Part shown: positions 34,629 through 43,353 of the stretch, one piece after another
How positions within the stretch are numbered: the stretch's first letter is position 1
Layout of the letters: every line of letters starts with the position of its first letter
Assembly: GCF_000378385.1 (NCBI RefSeq)
Contig: NZ_KB899660.1
Location: forward strand, 372,001-436,000
Direction of reading: 5' to 3'
Origin: Paenibacillus daejeonensis DSM 15491
GTDB lineage: Bacteria > Bacillota > Bacilli > Paenibacillales > Paenibacillaceae
DNA length: 64,000 nucleotides
The notes under the pieces: generated by a model
Seen by the model: the letters and a program-made list of their open reading frames with translations, nothing else
What the model was told of the DNA's origin: nothing
Databases searched by the model: none
Translations under genes and position numbers: made by a program

Positions 34629-36752
34629 CTATTCTAACACAATTAATTCGTGATGAACGAGAGAAGATAATTCGACATGCGCCCAGCCATCCCGTACTTC
34701 CGTTGGATGGGACACCTCAGCTACCTGCAAGCGGACCGTCTCTGCCGGACAATCATCCACACGAATCGCTACGCGAATGGGACCTACAGGCAAGAACTCT
34801 TCCAACGCCCCCGGTGTGAGATTCGCTCCACTGAGATTGACGATATGAACGATAATCCGGCCAGGCTGATGATAGAGCTTGCAGTCTAGATAGCCCGGAC
34901 CCTCTACCTGCAAAGGAATGCCCTCCTCAGCCGCCCAGCGGACAGCATTGGACAGGAGATCACCAAGGTCCGGCAGATGCGTGCGGCCATAACAGCGATC
35001 CACGTCCCCCGCAAAATAGACCACTCGGCCTCCTGATTGATGTTTCCCGGCGACAATCGCAGGTGTATCTGTGTGCGGCTCGCGCACCCAGCTGAATTCG
35101 GGCGGATAAATCGGGAAGCTCGGGATATAGGTCGCGACCGCTTCCAACGTCTTGTCGCTTGTCACATGATGCAATTTGCCGCCAAACGGCAGGACCGATG
35201 TATCTTCGAAGGTACGCATTACTGGATGATCAGCCTGAGCGATTCGCAAATAATTGTGCGCCTCATAGAGCTCCAGATTAAATTCCTTGGCTTGGAGCGC
35301 ACCGTCTACACGGTTCTCGTGACGGATTCCGGTCCACTCCAGTGGAAAGGTGTTCCTTGGCTCTCCCCACTCATCCAGTGTCGCTGTGGCACCTGTGAAC
35401 ACCAGACTTCCTCCCTGATCTACAAACCGGCGGACGGCATCGCATTGACTGTCCGACATGACCGCCAGATCTGGCAGCACCAGTACGTTCAATCCCTCTG
35501 CCGAGCGGTCGATATGGTCAGCATGTACGGGGACGAACGGGATACGCGCGCGAATCATTGCCCGCACGAAGCCCTGCCAGGGAAGGGCGACCCGCTCCTT
35601 GGCATCATTCCGTCCATAGAAATCCGTATTCTCCTCGCTCCATACCAGGCCAATCGTGGCCGCTGGCTGACGGTTGTAGAGATAGGCGTCGTTCACTTCG
35701 TGCCACTGCATGATGGGCGGGGAGTTGCCGAACTGACGCTTGTCTTCATGAATCGCGCCAATGTGGTGATACCAAGGCGAGATCCCTCCCGAAATGCCTT
35801 CCACCATCCACATTTGCGTTTCTTTTGGCGGATTGCTGGCTTTGCGGAACATTTGTCTGCCCGTCACATAGTTCGCCATGCTCTCGGCAACAAGGGTGTC
35901 CCAACCAGCCAACTGGTGAATTAGAGCGCCGGTCAATCCGTTCTGTTCAAATCCTTGTTCGTGATTTCGGGACTGTTGATCGCACAGAATGATTTTGGAA
36001 CGTTCCGCGATCGCCTTCAGACTGCCAAAAGAGTACGTGTTAATCGGCGTTCCATGCACCATCCCAATCCACAGGCAATCCTCCCCGCCTGCCTCATTTG
36101 TGACCTTGTTGAATAGGTCCCAGTTGGCCGTCCGGCAGTCATAGCTCCATCGCATCCACGTACGATAGACCGGATCATCAAAATCAGTTTTCTTCGGAAG
36201 CTCATAACCGCTGTCCCGTTTGAACTTATCCCGGCAGTTTATACAATAACAGATCTTGCTGCGTGGAACGCCTGTCCAGCTATTGTCCGCAAATCCATCC
36301 GGCTGGTAGCGATCGATGATTTCCTCCAGCACCTTCGGAATATATTCCTTGTAATAATCACTGTTCACACAGGAAAAATATCGGCCGTTTGACAGGAGCG
36401 GCTCTCCCTCTTCATTGACCACGAACCAGTCTGGATGCGCCGAATAGAATTCTTTGGCTGCCCGGTTCACATCCATTCTGGCAATCACCGTCAGCCCCTC
36501 GCTTCGCGCCGCGGCCGAGAATTCGCCGAACAGATCATGATTCCCCAGTCCCTCTGCTTTATATTGCAAGTCAAGCGAGCTCGGATAATAAGCGACAATG
36601 CCACCCGCATTAATAATCAGTCCCTGAACACGTGTGGCCTGCCAATATGCTTTCCATTCATCAAGGTTATAGCCGCCTGCATCCCGCTCCGTGAGATTGG
36701 TCTGTCCCCAACGGTGCGTCCTCTGATACCATGGTCGATCATCTTTCATCAT
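34629..36752 (-). CDS. Putative glycoside hydrolase (GHL6-like TIM barrel with beta-galactosidase trimerisation-like domain)
   Basis: This 707-residue cytoplasmic protein has an N-terminal barrel in the style of the hypothetical glycosyl hydrolase 6 family (VQGLIINAGGIVAYYPSSLD, LTVIARMDVNRAAKEFYSAH and DGFADNSWTGVPRSKICYC, about 1-360). A Rossmann-like domain follows, as in GH42 trimerisation domains (RIPFVPVHADHIDRSAEGLN and LVLPDLAVMSDSQCDAV, about 400-620), and then a small C-terminal beta domain. CYCINCRDKF is a possible metal-binding cysteine cluster. The substrate is unknown. It is divergent from the IclR-type regulator, with an operator-like palindrome in between. Confidence 0.75.
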   Translation of the reverse strand: MMKDDRPWYQRTHRWGQTNLTERDAGGYNLDEWKAYWQATRVQGLIINAGGIVAYYPSSLDLQYKAEGLGNHDLFGEFSAAARSEGLTVIARMDVNRAAKEFYSAHPDWFVVNEEGEPLLSNGRYFSCVNSDYYKEYIPKVLEEIIDRYQPDGFADNSWTGVPRSKICYCINCRDKFKRDSGYELPKKTDFDDPVYRTWMRWSYDCRTANWDLFNKVTNEAGGEDCLWIGMVHGTPINTYSFGSLKAIAERSKIILCDQQSRNHEQGFEQNGLTGALIHQLAGWDTLVAESMANYVTGRQMFRKASNPPKETQMWMVEGISGGISPWYHHIGAIHEDKRQFGNSPPIMQWHEVNDAYLYNRQPAATIGLVWSEENTDFYGRNDAKERVALPWQGFVRAMIRARIPFVPVHADHIDRSAEGLNVLVLPDLAVMSDSQCDAVRRFVDQGGSLVFTGATATLDEWGEPRNTFPLEWTGIRHENRVDGALQAKEFNLELYEAHNYLRIAQADHPVMRTFEDTSVLPFGGKLHHVTSDKTLEAVATYIPSFPIYPPEFSWVREPHTDTPAIVAGKHQSGGRVVYFAGDVDRCYGRTHLPDLGDLLSNAVRWAAEEGIPLQVEGPGYLDCKLYHQPGRIIVHIVNLSGANLTPGALEEFLPVGPIRVAIRVDDCPAETVRLQVAEVSHPTEVRDGWAHVELSSLVHHELIVLE

Positions 36753-36779
36753 CCAACAAACACCTCTTCCAACAATTGT

Positions 36780-36797
36780 TGTTCATTATATTGAACA
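36780..36797. promoter_or_regulatory. Candidate IclR operator upstream of the GHL6-like gene
   Basis: TGTTCA-ttatat-TGAACA is an 18-bp palindrome with 6-bp perfect arms, 28 bp upstream of the hydrolase start. The nearby iclR-like gene is the obvious candidate for the binding protein. Confidence 0.6.
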
Positions 36798-36843
36798 CAG
36801 TTCCATATAATTAATTGTACCATATTTCAAAGGGTTAGCGGGC

Positions 36844-36880
36844 AAAAAAAAAAGAAGCAGCGTCGAAAATCCTGAACGCT
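36844..36880 (-). terminator. Rho-independent terminator of the iclR-like gene
   Basis: On the minus strand AGCGT...ACGCT (5-bp core) is followed by CTTC and a run of ten T. The stem is short but the T-run is very long. It lies 13 nt after the stop. Confidence 0.7.
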
Positions 36881-36892
36881 CCCTCCTTAAGA

Positions 36893-37693
36893 TTAGTTAA
36901 CTAACGCATGATTCTCCGGATCCAGAGTCAACTGTCCCGCCAGCCTCGTTATCGCTTCCCGGGCTAGGCTCTTCTTGTCCTCCCACTTATGGACAGGGAT
37001 GGACATGCTGACGGCCGCGTGGGTCCCGTCCTTCATCACCAGAAGGGCCGCTACACAGTTGAAACCCATTAGCCCCTCTTCCAAATCCTCGCTATAGCCC
37101 CTGGTCCGAATCTCCTCTAGCTCTCGCAACAGCGCCTCTCGAGAGCTGATCGTGTTAGGCGTCAATGCTGGCAATGACTCTTGCGGATAGAGCGCTTCGA
37201 CCTCCGAATTGCTCAAGGCGGCGAGTAGTATTTTGCCCAGGCCTGTAGCATGTGCAGCAAAGGTAGCGCCCGGACCCGAGACCATCTGTACCACCGACGA
37301 AGAAGTCTCTTTTGCAAGATGGAGCACCTCTGTGCCGATCAAGCGGGCCAGATGAATCGATTCATCGAGCTGCGCTCTCGTCTTGGCGGCTTCCTGGTGG
37401 AAGAGGTCAACGATATCGTACCGGGCAAAGAAGGCATTGCCCAGCAAGCCAAAATGAAGCCCTAGACTGTAGGTGTCCTTCTCATCCTTCGCCAACCAGC
37501 CCAAATCCTCCATCGTATGGAGCAGCGAAAACATGGAGCTTTTGCTGATGGCCAGTTTTTTCGCAAGATCGCTTAACGTATAGGTGTGGGGCTCCTGACT
37601 GATTAGGTGTATGATGCGATGCGCTTTATCGAGAGCTGGCACCCGATATTTCTTGTTCTGACTTGCTGATGAATCGTCCGGCATATTGTGCAT
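36893..37693 (-). CDS. IclR-family transcriptional regulator
   Basis: About 266 residues from the ATG at 37693, favoured by GGTGGGAG 8 nt upstream; the open frame begins with GTG at 37708. A winged helix-turn-helix (YTLSDLAKKLAISKSSMFSL) is followed by the IclR effector domain (LARLIGTEVLHLAKE, HATGLGKILLAAL, GYSEDLEEGLMGFNCVAALL). Such proteins sense small carboxylates or sugars derived from catabolism. It is transcribed in the same direction as the GHL6-like gene and lies upstream of it, with its own terminator between them. Confidence 0.93.
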   Translation of the reverse strand: MHNMPDDSSASQNKKYRVPALDKAHRIIHLISQEPHTYTLSDLAKKLAISKSSMFSLLHTMEDLGWLAKDEKDTYSLGLHFGLLGNAFFARYDIVDLFHQEAAKTRAQLDESIHLARLIGTEVLHLAKETSSSVVQMVSGPGATFAAHATGLGKILLAALSNSEVEALYPQESLPALTPNTISSREALLRELEEIRTRGYSEDLEEGLMGFNCVAALLVMKDGTHAAVSMSIPVHKWEDKKSLAREAITRLAGQLTLDPENHALVN

Positions 37694-37804
37694 GATGGCT
37701 GCTCCCACCGTTCGTTGTATTGGATGATACTATTGTACACGCTTCAACACGCGATCTCCACCCCAGGCTTGTAACTTAGGAGGTTCGGCCCCTCATAAAT
37801 GCCC

Positions 37805-37988
37805 TTAAAGACAAAAATACAATTAAAAACTCATATACCAGCGACATGATAATCTTAAAGTCAAAAGTACAATTAATTCGCTCGTTTTCGGTAATATTTG
37901 GATATTTCCAAGCAACTAATTGTATTTTTGTCGTTACGAGCCGGATTTTCATCACAAAGGCTGGTTTTAACTGCATTTTTGTCTTTAG
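37805..37988. repeat. Nested inverted-repeat element, 50-bp register (core AAAGACAAAAATACAATTA)
   Basis: Four copies of a 21-bp core lie in the order A1, A2, A2', A1'. Direct copies begin at 37805 and 37855; inverted copies end at 37937 and 37988. Neighbouring copies are 50-51 bp apart. The length and layout equal those of the element at 25592-25774 although the core sequences are unrelated. The remaining DNA up to 38120 holds no supported gene. Confidence 0.85.
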
Positions 37989-38120
37989 CATAGCACGCCT
38001 CACATCCCCAGCCCCGCCCCCACTTCCACCACTTCCGCCATCCTCAACCCAACTTCCACAGGCTGGCGGCCAAGTGATGGAGGCGTGCCTCTTGATTCCA
38101 CAATCATCTATTTCCAAAAA

Positions 38121-38158
38121 AACAGCAGCCATCACCTTGTTCGATGATGACTGCTGTT
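38121..38158 (-). terminator. Rho-independent terminator of the GH95 gene
   Basis: AACAGCAG/CTGCTGTT with inner CATCA/TGATG forms the stem; on the minus strand it is followed by TTTTTTTGG. It lies 15 nt after the stop. Confidence 0.9.
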
Positions 38159-38173
38159 GATTAAAGAGCCTGC

Positions 38174-40495
38174 TCAGGACTTGGCGGCAGATACCGCGTC
38201 CGATGGTACCAGCTTGGCCGTCTCGCCGGCAGCAAGCCGGATGCTCGTGAGATAGAGTCCAGCTTCGTCCCCGACGCTCTGGATATTGGAGGAACCGTCC
38301 GTCTGCAGCGGGGCGGCCGAACGAACCCGGCATTCACCCTCGTGATCGGCTTGTACTTCCAGCGAAGTCAGCTTGCCGTCTTGCCAAGCCAGCGCCAGCT
38401 CATAGCCGCCTCTTGCCCGGAGACCGCGAATCTCACCTGTGCCCCACGCCGATGGGAGCGCCGGCAGCACATGAATATGGTCAAGATGGCTCTGAACCAG
38501 CATCTCAGCAACCGCTGCCGCCGCCCCGAAATTCCCGTCGATCTGGAACGGTGGATGGTTGTCGAACAGGTTGGACAAGGTGGAATGCTCCAGAATGGCT
38601 GTCAGGTGGTCATAGGCTGCTTCGCCATCGAGCAGACGCGCATAGAAGTTGATAATCCACGCACGACTCCACCCCGTATGCCCGCCACCACTCGCCAAGC
38701 GTCGCTCCAACGTAACCCTGGCCGCCTCAGCCAATTCCGGTGTAGAGCCAGGTGCAATAGCTGAACCAGGATGCAGCGCGAACAAATGAGAGATATGCCG
38801 ATGACCAGGCTCCAGCTCTTCATGGTCCTCCATCCACTCTTGGATCTGACCATGCTTGCCGATTACCGTCGGCGGCAGTTGAGCCAGCATTCCCCGTAAC
38901 TCCTCACGATAATCTGCATCCGTACCCAGCTGTTCCGAGGCTGCGATACACGCAGCGAATAATTCCGAGAGTATCTGGTTATCCATTGCTGGCCCGTAGC
39001 AGAGCGTACCTGACTCGCCGTTAGGCAGGCGATACGTATTCTCAGGCGACACCGATGGCGATGTGACGAGGTAACCTCCAGGCTCCTTCACCAGGAAATC
39101 CGCAAAGAATAGCGACGCCTCGCGCATCGTCTCATACGCTCTCGCCAGGAAGGCCGCATCGCGCGTGAACAGATAGTGCTCCCACATATGCAGAGAGAGC
39201 CAAGCGACGCTAGTCGTCCAATAGGTCGCCGGCAAGTAAATATCCTGCGGAGCGGTATCCGCCCACAGATCCGTATTGTGGTGAGCGACGAAGCCGCGAC
39301 AGCCATACATCTTCTCTGCCGTGATCCGTCCGGGAACCCGCATCCGCTCCAGATGCTCAAAGAGCGGCTCGTGGCACTCTGTCAGGTTACAGCTCTCCGC
39401 CAGCCAATAATTCATCTGAAGGTTAATGTTAATCGTGTACTTACTTCCCCATGGCGGGTTAATATGATGATTCCAAATGCCCTGCAGGTTAGCCGGCAAT
39501 GAGCCTGGCCGGCTGCTGGCCAGCAGAAGATACCGGCCGAATTGGAAATACAGTGACTGCAGCTCTAGATCCTCTCCACCAGCCTTAACACGCTCCAGCC
39601 GCTCAGCAGTATCCAGCGAGGCGAGCGAATCAAGCGAATCTTCCCGCGATCCCAACTGCAGCGCAACACGCTGGAAGAAGGGCTGATAATCGTCCGCGTG
39701 ACGCTGCAGCAGCTCGTCGTAGGTGAAGGCAGCTGCCTGATCCAGCATGCTGAGCGCTGTCGCCTTCGGGTCCTCATGACGATACGTCGTGGCAGCACTG
39801 AGCAGCAACGTTACTGCTTGGGCGCCAGCAACAATCACATGCTCGCCAATCGTCTTGACGCTGCCGCCTTCCGCTTGCGCACGAACGGCCAACATATATT
39901 CGTCGTCCTGAAGATTGTAGCAACGCCCGTGCAGAGCAATCGTATCGGTGCCGAACTTGGAGGCATGGTCAGCAAAATTGCTGCCGAACCGTTCCAGCCG
40001 GGCATGGAAGCTCAGCCCTTGCGGCGCATCAGTCGTTAGCCGGACCACGATGACGTTATCGGGGTAGCTAGCGAATACTTCGCGTTTATACTGGTGTCCT
40101 TTGACCGTGAATGACGTCTCCGCTACTGCCCGGTCCAGATCCAGGGAACGCTGATACTGTTCAGGCTCCCCGTCCAGATCAAAGAACATGAACAGATCTC
40201 CTGCCGGATTATAATGCCGCTGACTGTTCGGTGTACCAGAGAATGCGGTAACCGCCAGTTGATGCGCCTCCTTCAGTCTTCCTTCGAAGAGCAGCTGACG
40301 CATCTCTTCTAGATGCGCTTTGGCATCCGGGTTGTTGCGGTCTCGGGGACCTCCATGCCAGATTGTATCCTCATTGAGTTGAATTCGTTCCTTGGCTACC
40401 TGGCCGAATACCATACCGCCCAGCTTGCCGTTGCCTACCGGTAGCGCTTCGTCCCAGACGGCGGCCGGTTTCTTAAACCACAACTTATGTTTCAT
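38174..40495 (-). CDS. GH95 family alpha-L-fucosidase (or alpha-L-galactosidase)
   Basis: This 773-residue cytoplasmic enzyme has the GH95 N-terminal super-sandwich (WDEALPVGNGKLGGMVFGQV, 14-33) and an (alpha/alpha)6 catalytic barrel with ININLQMNYW (N356 and N358, expected catalytic-base asparagines), HHNTDLW (405-411), QEWMED (E553, expected acid) and QIDGNFG (651-657). A C-terminal beta domain follows. GH95 removes alpha-1,2-linked L-fucose or L-galactose from xyloglucan, RG-II or mucin glycans. Residue equivalence is by motif, not alignment. Absence of a signal peptide implies action on imported oligosaccharides. A cre-like site lies upstream. Confidence 0.93.
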   Translation of the reverse strand: MKHKLWFKKPAAVWDEALPVGNGKLGGMVFGQVAKERIQLNEDTIWHGGPRDRNNPDAKAHLEEMRQLLFEGRLKEAHQLAVTAFSGTPNSQRHYNPAGDLFMFFDLDGEPEQYQRSLDLDRAVAETSFTVKGHQYKREVFASYPDNVIVVRLTTDAPQGLSFHARLERFGSNFADHASKFGTDTIALHGRCYNLQDDEYMLAVRAQAEGGSVKTIGEHVIVAGAQAVTLLLSAATTYRHEDPKATALSMLDQAAAFTYDELLQRHADDYQPFFQRVALQLGSREDSLDSLASLDTAERLERVKAGGEDLELQSLYFQFGRYLLLASSRPGSLPANLQGIWNHHINPPWGSKYTININLQMNYWLAESCNLTECHEPLFEHLERMRVPGRITAEKMYGCRGFVAHHNTDLWADTAPQDIYLPATYWTTSVAWLSLHMWEHYLFTRDAAFLARAYETMREASLFFADFLVKEPGGYLVTSPSVSPENTYRLPNGESGTLCYGPAMDNQILSELFAACIAASEQLGTDADYREELRGMLAQLPPTVIGKHGQIQEWMEDHEELEPGHRHISHLFALHPGSAIAPGSTPELAEAARVTLERRLASGGGHTGWSRAWIINFYARLLDGEAAYDHLTAILEHSTLSNLFDNHPPFQIDGNFGAAAAVAEMLVQSHLDHIHVLPALPSAWGTGEIRGLRARGGYELALAWQDGKLTSLEVQADHEGECRVRSAAPLQTDGSSNIQSVGDEAGLYLTSIRLAAGETAKLVPSDAVSAAKS

Positions 40496-40562
40496 TAGGG
40501 TACATCCTCCCTGCTTAGCACATGTATATGATCCATTCTCAATTGGTTGAATCTAGCATCTA

Positions 40563-40576
40563 CTATAACGCTTTCA
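40563..40576 (-). promoter_or_regulatory. cre-like site upstream of the GH95 gene
   Basis: TGAAAGCGTTATAG on the minus strand matches the cre consensus at 12 of 14 positions, missing the last two. It lies 68 bp upstream of the GH95 start. Confidence 0.5.
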
Positions 40577-40655
40577 TAACACCATCACAACCGTTCATTC
40601 TTTAGATTGGACCGTCAAAATTTAATGGTTTCCTTAATCACGTCTCAAGAAAAAA

Positions 40656-40678
40656 GCCCTGACTGGGATCGTCAGGGC
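40656..40678 (-). terminator. Rho-independent terminator of the molybdopterin oxidoreductase gene
   Basis: GCCCTGAC/GTCAGGGC with a 7-nt loop is followed on the minus strand by TTTTTTCTTG. It lies 18 nt after the stop. Confidence 0.92.
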
Positions 40679-40696
40679 CATCATGTACAACATGAA

Positions 40697-42751
40697 TTAA
40701 GGTGCTTGGATGCGCTCCACCTCAACCCGACCGGAGAAGAATGTTGCACCGCCGCCCATGTCGGAGAGCCGGTCGGGCGTGAGTGCATTGACGAGCCGCT
40801 TGGTACCTGGTTCGGCAGACCAGAGTCCCTGGCTCACGACTGCCCCCTGAACAACCTGATCTCCGACAACTGCTTCGAGGACGCATTCGCCCCGGTGGTT
40901 CCATAGCCGTACCTTGTCCCCGCTGGCGATGCCGCGCGGCTCCGCATCTGCCGGATGGAGGAACACCCGTGGCTGCTTCTCCAGCTTCTGATGCGTGGCA
41001 TTATTCGAGAACGTCGAATTCAGGAAGTTATGGTTCGGTCCCGGAATGAAGCGCAGCGGATACGGCTCTTCATCCAACGGCAGCGGCACGTACGTTGGCA
41101 GCGGCGGGTGACCGTCCGCCAGCATCCGCTTGGAATAGAGCTCAATCTTGCCGCTTGGCGTCGGGAGCTTGCCCGGGAAGAGCGGCTCGCTGCGGTTGGC
41201 CCGCATGTATCCCCGTTCGGCCAGCCGGTCATACGTCACTTCCTCAATATACGGATTGGGTGCGTCGTCCAGTGCTGCACCAATCAACTCGGCATCGCTT
41301 GCCTGCAGCTCAGGCTCATCGTAGCCCATCGCTCGCGCCAGCAATCGGAAGACCTCCGTATTGGACTTGGACTCGCCGTAGGGCTGGATTACTGGCTGCT
41401 GCAGTTGAATGTAATGATGCCAGTAAGAGGTATAGAAGTCCGTATTCTCATAGGAGGACGTCGCAGGCAGCACAATATCTGCATAGGCTGCGGTTTCTGT
41501 CAGGAACAGATCATGCACGACCGTGAACAGATCCTCCCGTTCCAGTCCCTGCTGCACCTTCTCACTGTCCGGTGCAACAACTGCAGGATTGCTGCCATAG
41601 ACGAACATGGAGCGGATCGGCGCTTCGGCTTGAAGCAATGCACGGCCGATCTGATTCATGTTGATGACGCGAGCATTGGGGTTCGAACGCAGATCTGGAC
41701 GCTGCAGGGCAGCAGCATCGAATGCGAGAAAACCTGAATTGCCCTTGAGCGCTCCACCACCTGGATACTGCCACTGCCCGGTGAGGGCCGGCAGACAAGC
41801 AATTGCCCGGATGCACATCCCGCCGTTATCATGATGCTGCAAGCCGTTGCCGATCCGGATACAGGAAGGTGTCGTCTCTCCGTATAGACGTGCCAACTCC
41901 CGAATGTCTGCCTCCGGTACGCCAGTGACCTCTGATACGCGCGCAGGCGTATACGTCTTGACATGCTCACGCAGCTCTTCCACTCCAACCGTATAGGCAG
42001 CCAAAAAAGCATCATCTGTCAACCCTTCAGCAAACAACAGATGCATGATGCCGAGCGCCAGCATCGTATCCGTACCTGGCTGGATCGGCACGAACCAGTC
42101 CGCCCAGCGGCCAGTCTGATTTTTGTGTACATCAATCACGACGACCTTGGCTCCCTGCTTGCGGGCTTGTTCGGCGATCGAGACCTGATGCATGTTGGTA
42201 CTAACCGTATTGATCCCCCACATAATGAAGAGCTTCGTCTGATCCATCGTCTCGGGATCGGTCCCGTAGCTGCCGCCCATCGTGTAGCGATATCCCGCAG
42301 CGCCAGCAGCATTGCAAATGGTTTGATCCAGCAAGCTGGCCCCCAGCCGGTTAAAAAACCGGCGGTCCATTCCCTCTGCCGTGATATTGCCCATATTGCC
42401 GTAGTAGCTGTAAGGCAGGATGCTCTCCGAGCCATGTTCAGCCACCAGCGCCTTCCAACGCTCTGCGATGGTCTGGATCGCTTCGTCCCAGCTGATTCTC
42501 TCGAAGCGCCGCTCCCCCTTTGCGCCAATTCTTCGCATGGGATACTGTAGCCGCTCCGGGTCATAGAGTCTGTCTGTCATCTTGCGAACTTTGTTGCAAA
42601 TATTACCGCGCGTCACCGGATGCTCCGGATCGCCGGTCACTTTGACGATACGCCCCTCTTCCTTATGCAGAAGCAATCCACATTGGTCCGGACAGTCCAG
42701 GGAGCAGACTGCCGGCACCACGCCGTTTTCTTGTTCAATATAGCTATTCAT
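40697..42751 (-). CDS. Molybdopterin-dependent oxidoreductase (YoaE-like)
   Basis: This 684-residue member of the DMSO-reductase family has an N-terminal 4Fe-4S motif (C16, C20, C24, C52; VCSLDCPDQC and ICNK). Molybdopterin-binding segments follow (IMWGINTVSTN, VVVIDVHKNQTG, IRIGNGLQHHDNGG, LFLTETAAYADIVLPAT), and a C-terminal molydop-binding barrel (HPADAEPRGIASGDKVRLWN). It lacks a Tat signal, so it is cytoplasmic, like Bacillus YoaE. The substrate is unknown. No molybdenum cofactor genes are in the window. Confidence 0.92.
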   Translation of the reverse strand: MNSYIEQENGVVPAVCSLDCPDQCGLLLHKEEGRIVKVTGDPEHPVTRGNICNKVRKMTDRLYDPERLQYPMRRIGAKGERRFERISWDEAIQTIAERWKALVAEHGSESILPYSYYGNMGNITAEGMDRRFFNRLGASLLDQTICNAAGAAGYRYTMGGSYGTDPETMDQTKLFIMWGINTVSTNMHQVSIAEQARKQGAKVVVIDVHKNQTGRWADWFVPIQPGTDTMLALGIMHLLFAEGLTDDAFLAAYTVGVEELREHVKTYTPARVSEVTGVPEADIRELARLYGETTPSCIRIGNGLQHHDNGGMCIRAIACLPALTGQWQYPGGGALKGNSGFLAFDAAALQRPDLRSNPNARVINMNQIGRALLQAEAPIRSMFVYGSNPAVVAPDSEKVQQGLEREDLFTVVHDLFLTETAAYADIVLPATSSYENTDFYTSYWHHYIQLQQPVIQPYGESKSNTEVFRLLARAMGYDEPELQASDAELIGAALDDAPNPYIEEVTYDRLAERGYMRANRSEPLFPGKLPTPSGKIELYSKRMLADGHPPLPTYVPLPLDEEPYPLRFIPGPNHNFLNSTFSNNATHQKLEKQPRVFLHPADAEPRGIASGDKVRLWNHRGECVLEAVVGDQVVQGAVVSQGLWSAEPGTKRLVNALTPDRLSDMGGGATFFSGRVEVERIQAP

Positions 42752-42857
42752 TGCCCATGTTCCCTCCTTACGCTCATGGGCCTATTTTAAACGATGACCC
42801 CCTATGGACGCAAAGCTATTTAAATGGTGGTATGTTCTGCCGTTGGTTTTTTAACTA

Positions 42858-42901
42858 TTGCATAATCTCCAAATCAACTGTTATAATACAAATAGAACAG
42901 T
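42858..42901 (+). promoter_or_regulatory. Sigma-A promoter and overlapping operator of the gntR-like gene
   Basis: TTGCAT (42858-42863) and TATAAT (42882-42887) are 18 bp apart. The inverted pair ACTGTT (42877-42882) and AACAGT (42896-42901) straddles the -10 box, an ideal place for autorepression by the encoded regulator. Confidence 0.65.
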
Positions 42902-42923
42902 AAACACACAGGAGGTGGTGCAA

Positions 42924-43307
42924 ATGTTGATTTCCGTGAACCTGCAGTCCGATGTTCCGCTGTACACGCAATTAACCAACCAGATCATTGAAGGCATTGC
43001 CAGCGGTCGTCTTGCTCCCGGTGAATCGCTGCCTTCCGTGCGGTCGCTCTCCTCTGATCTGGGCATTAACATGCACACGGTTAACAAAGCTTATGCCATT
43101 CTCAAGCAAGATGGCTTTGTGGAGATTCATCGCCAGAAAGGCGTTGTCATCCAGCATGACCTTCCTGTTGCCGATGCAGCTTATCGCACTTCTCTGGAAG
43201 AGAAACTGCGTCCACTCATCAGCGAATCGATATGCCGCAAGCTCAGCGAGGAAGAACTGCTTAATCTGTGCCGCAGCCTCTTCCGTCAAATACAGACCGA
43301 TTCTTAA
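42924..43307 (+). CDS. GntR-family regulator, YtrA type
   Basis: About 127 residues from the ATG at 42924, set by GGAGGTG 6 nt upstream; the open frame begins at 42858, inside the promoter. A single GntR winged helix (PLYTQLTNQIIEGIASGRLA, LPSVRSLSSDLGINMHTVNK, AYAILKQDGFVEIHRQKG) is followed by a short helical tail. YtrA-type regulators repress membrane-transport or membrane-protein operons and respond to cell-wall stress. It is followed 46 bp later by the DUF1648 membrane protein in the same direction, forming a two-gene operon. Confidence 0.93.
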   Translation: MLISVNLQSDVPLYTQLTNQIIEGIASGRLAPGESLPSVRSLSSDLGINMHTVNKAYAILKQDGFVEIHRQKGVVIQHDLPVADAAYRTSLEEKLRPLISESICRKLSEEELLNLCRSLFRQIQTDS

Positions 43308-43353
43308 TGGAAGAACGACTACAACTAGCTTAAGAAGAACAGGAGTGGTAACG

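Noticed and set aside
37776-38333. 185-residue minus-strand gene downstream of GH95
   Set aside because: It runs through the GH95 terminator and the nested repeat, with low-complexity Gly/Ser sequence.
42988-43353. N-terminal extension of the DUF1648 protein
   Set aside because: It overlaps the gntR-like gene in another frame; the internal ATG at 43354 has a good ribosome binding site and starts at a natural membrane segment.
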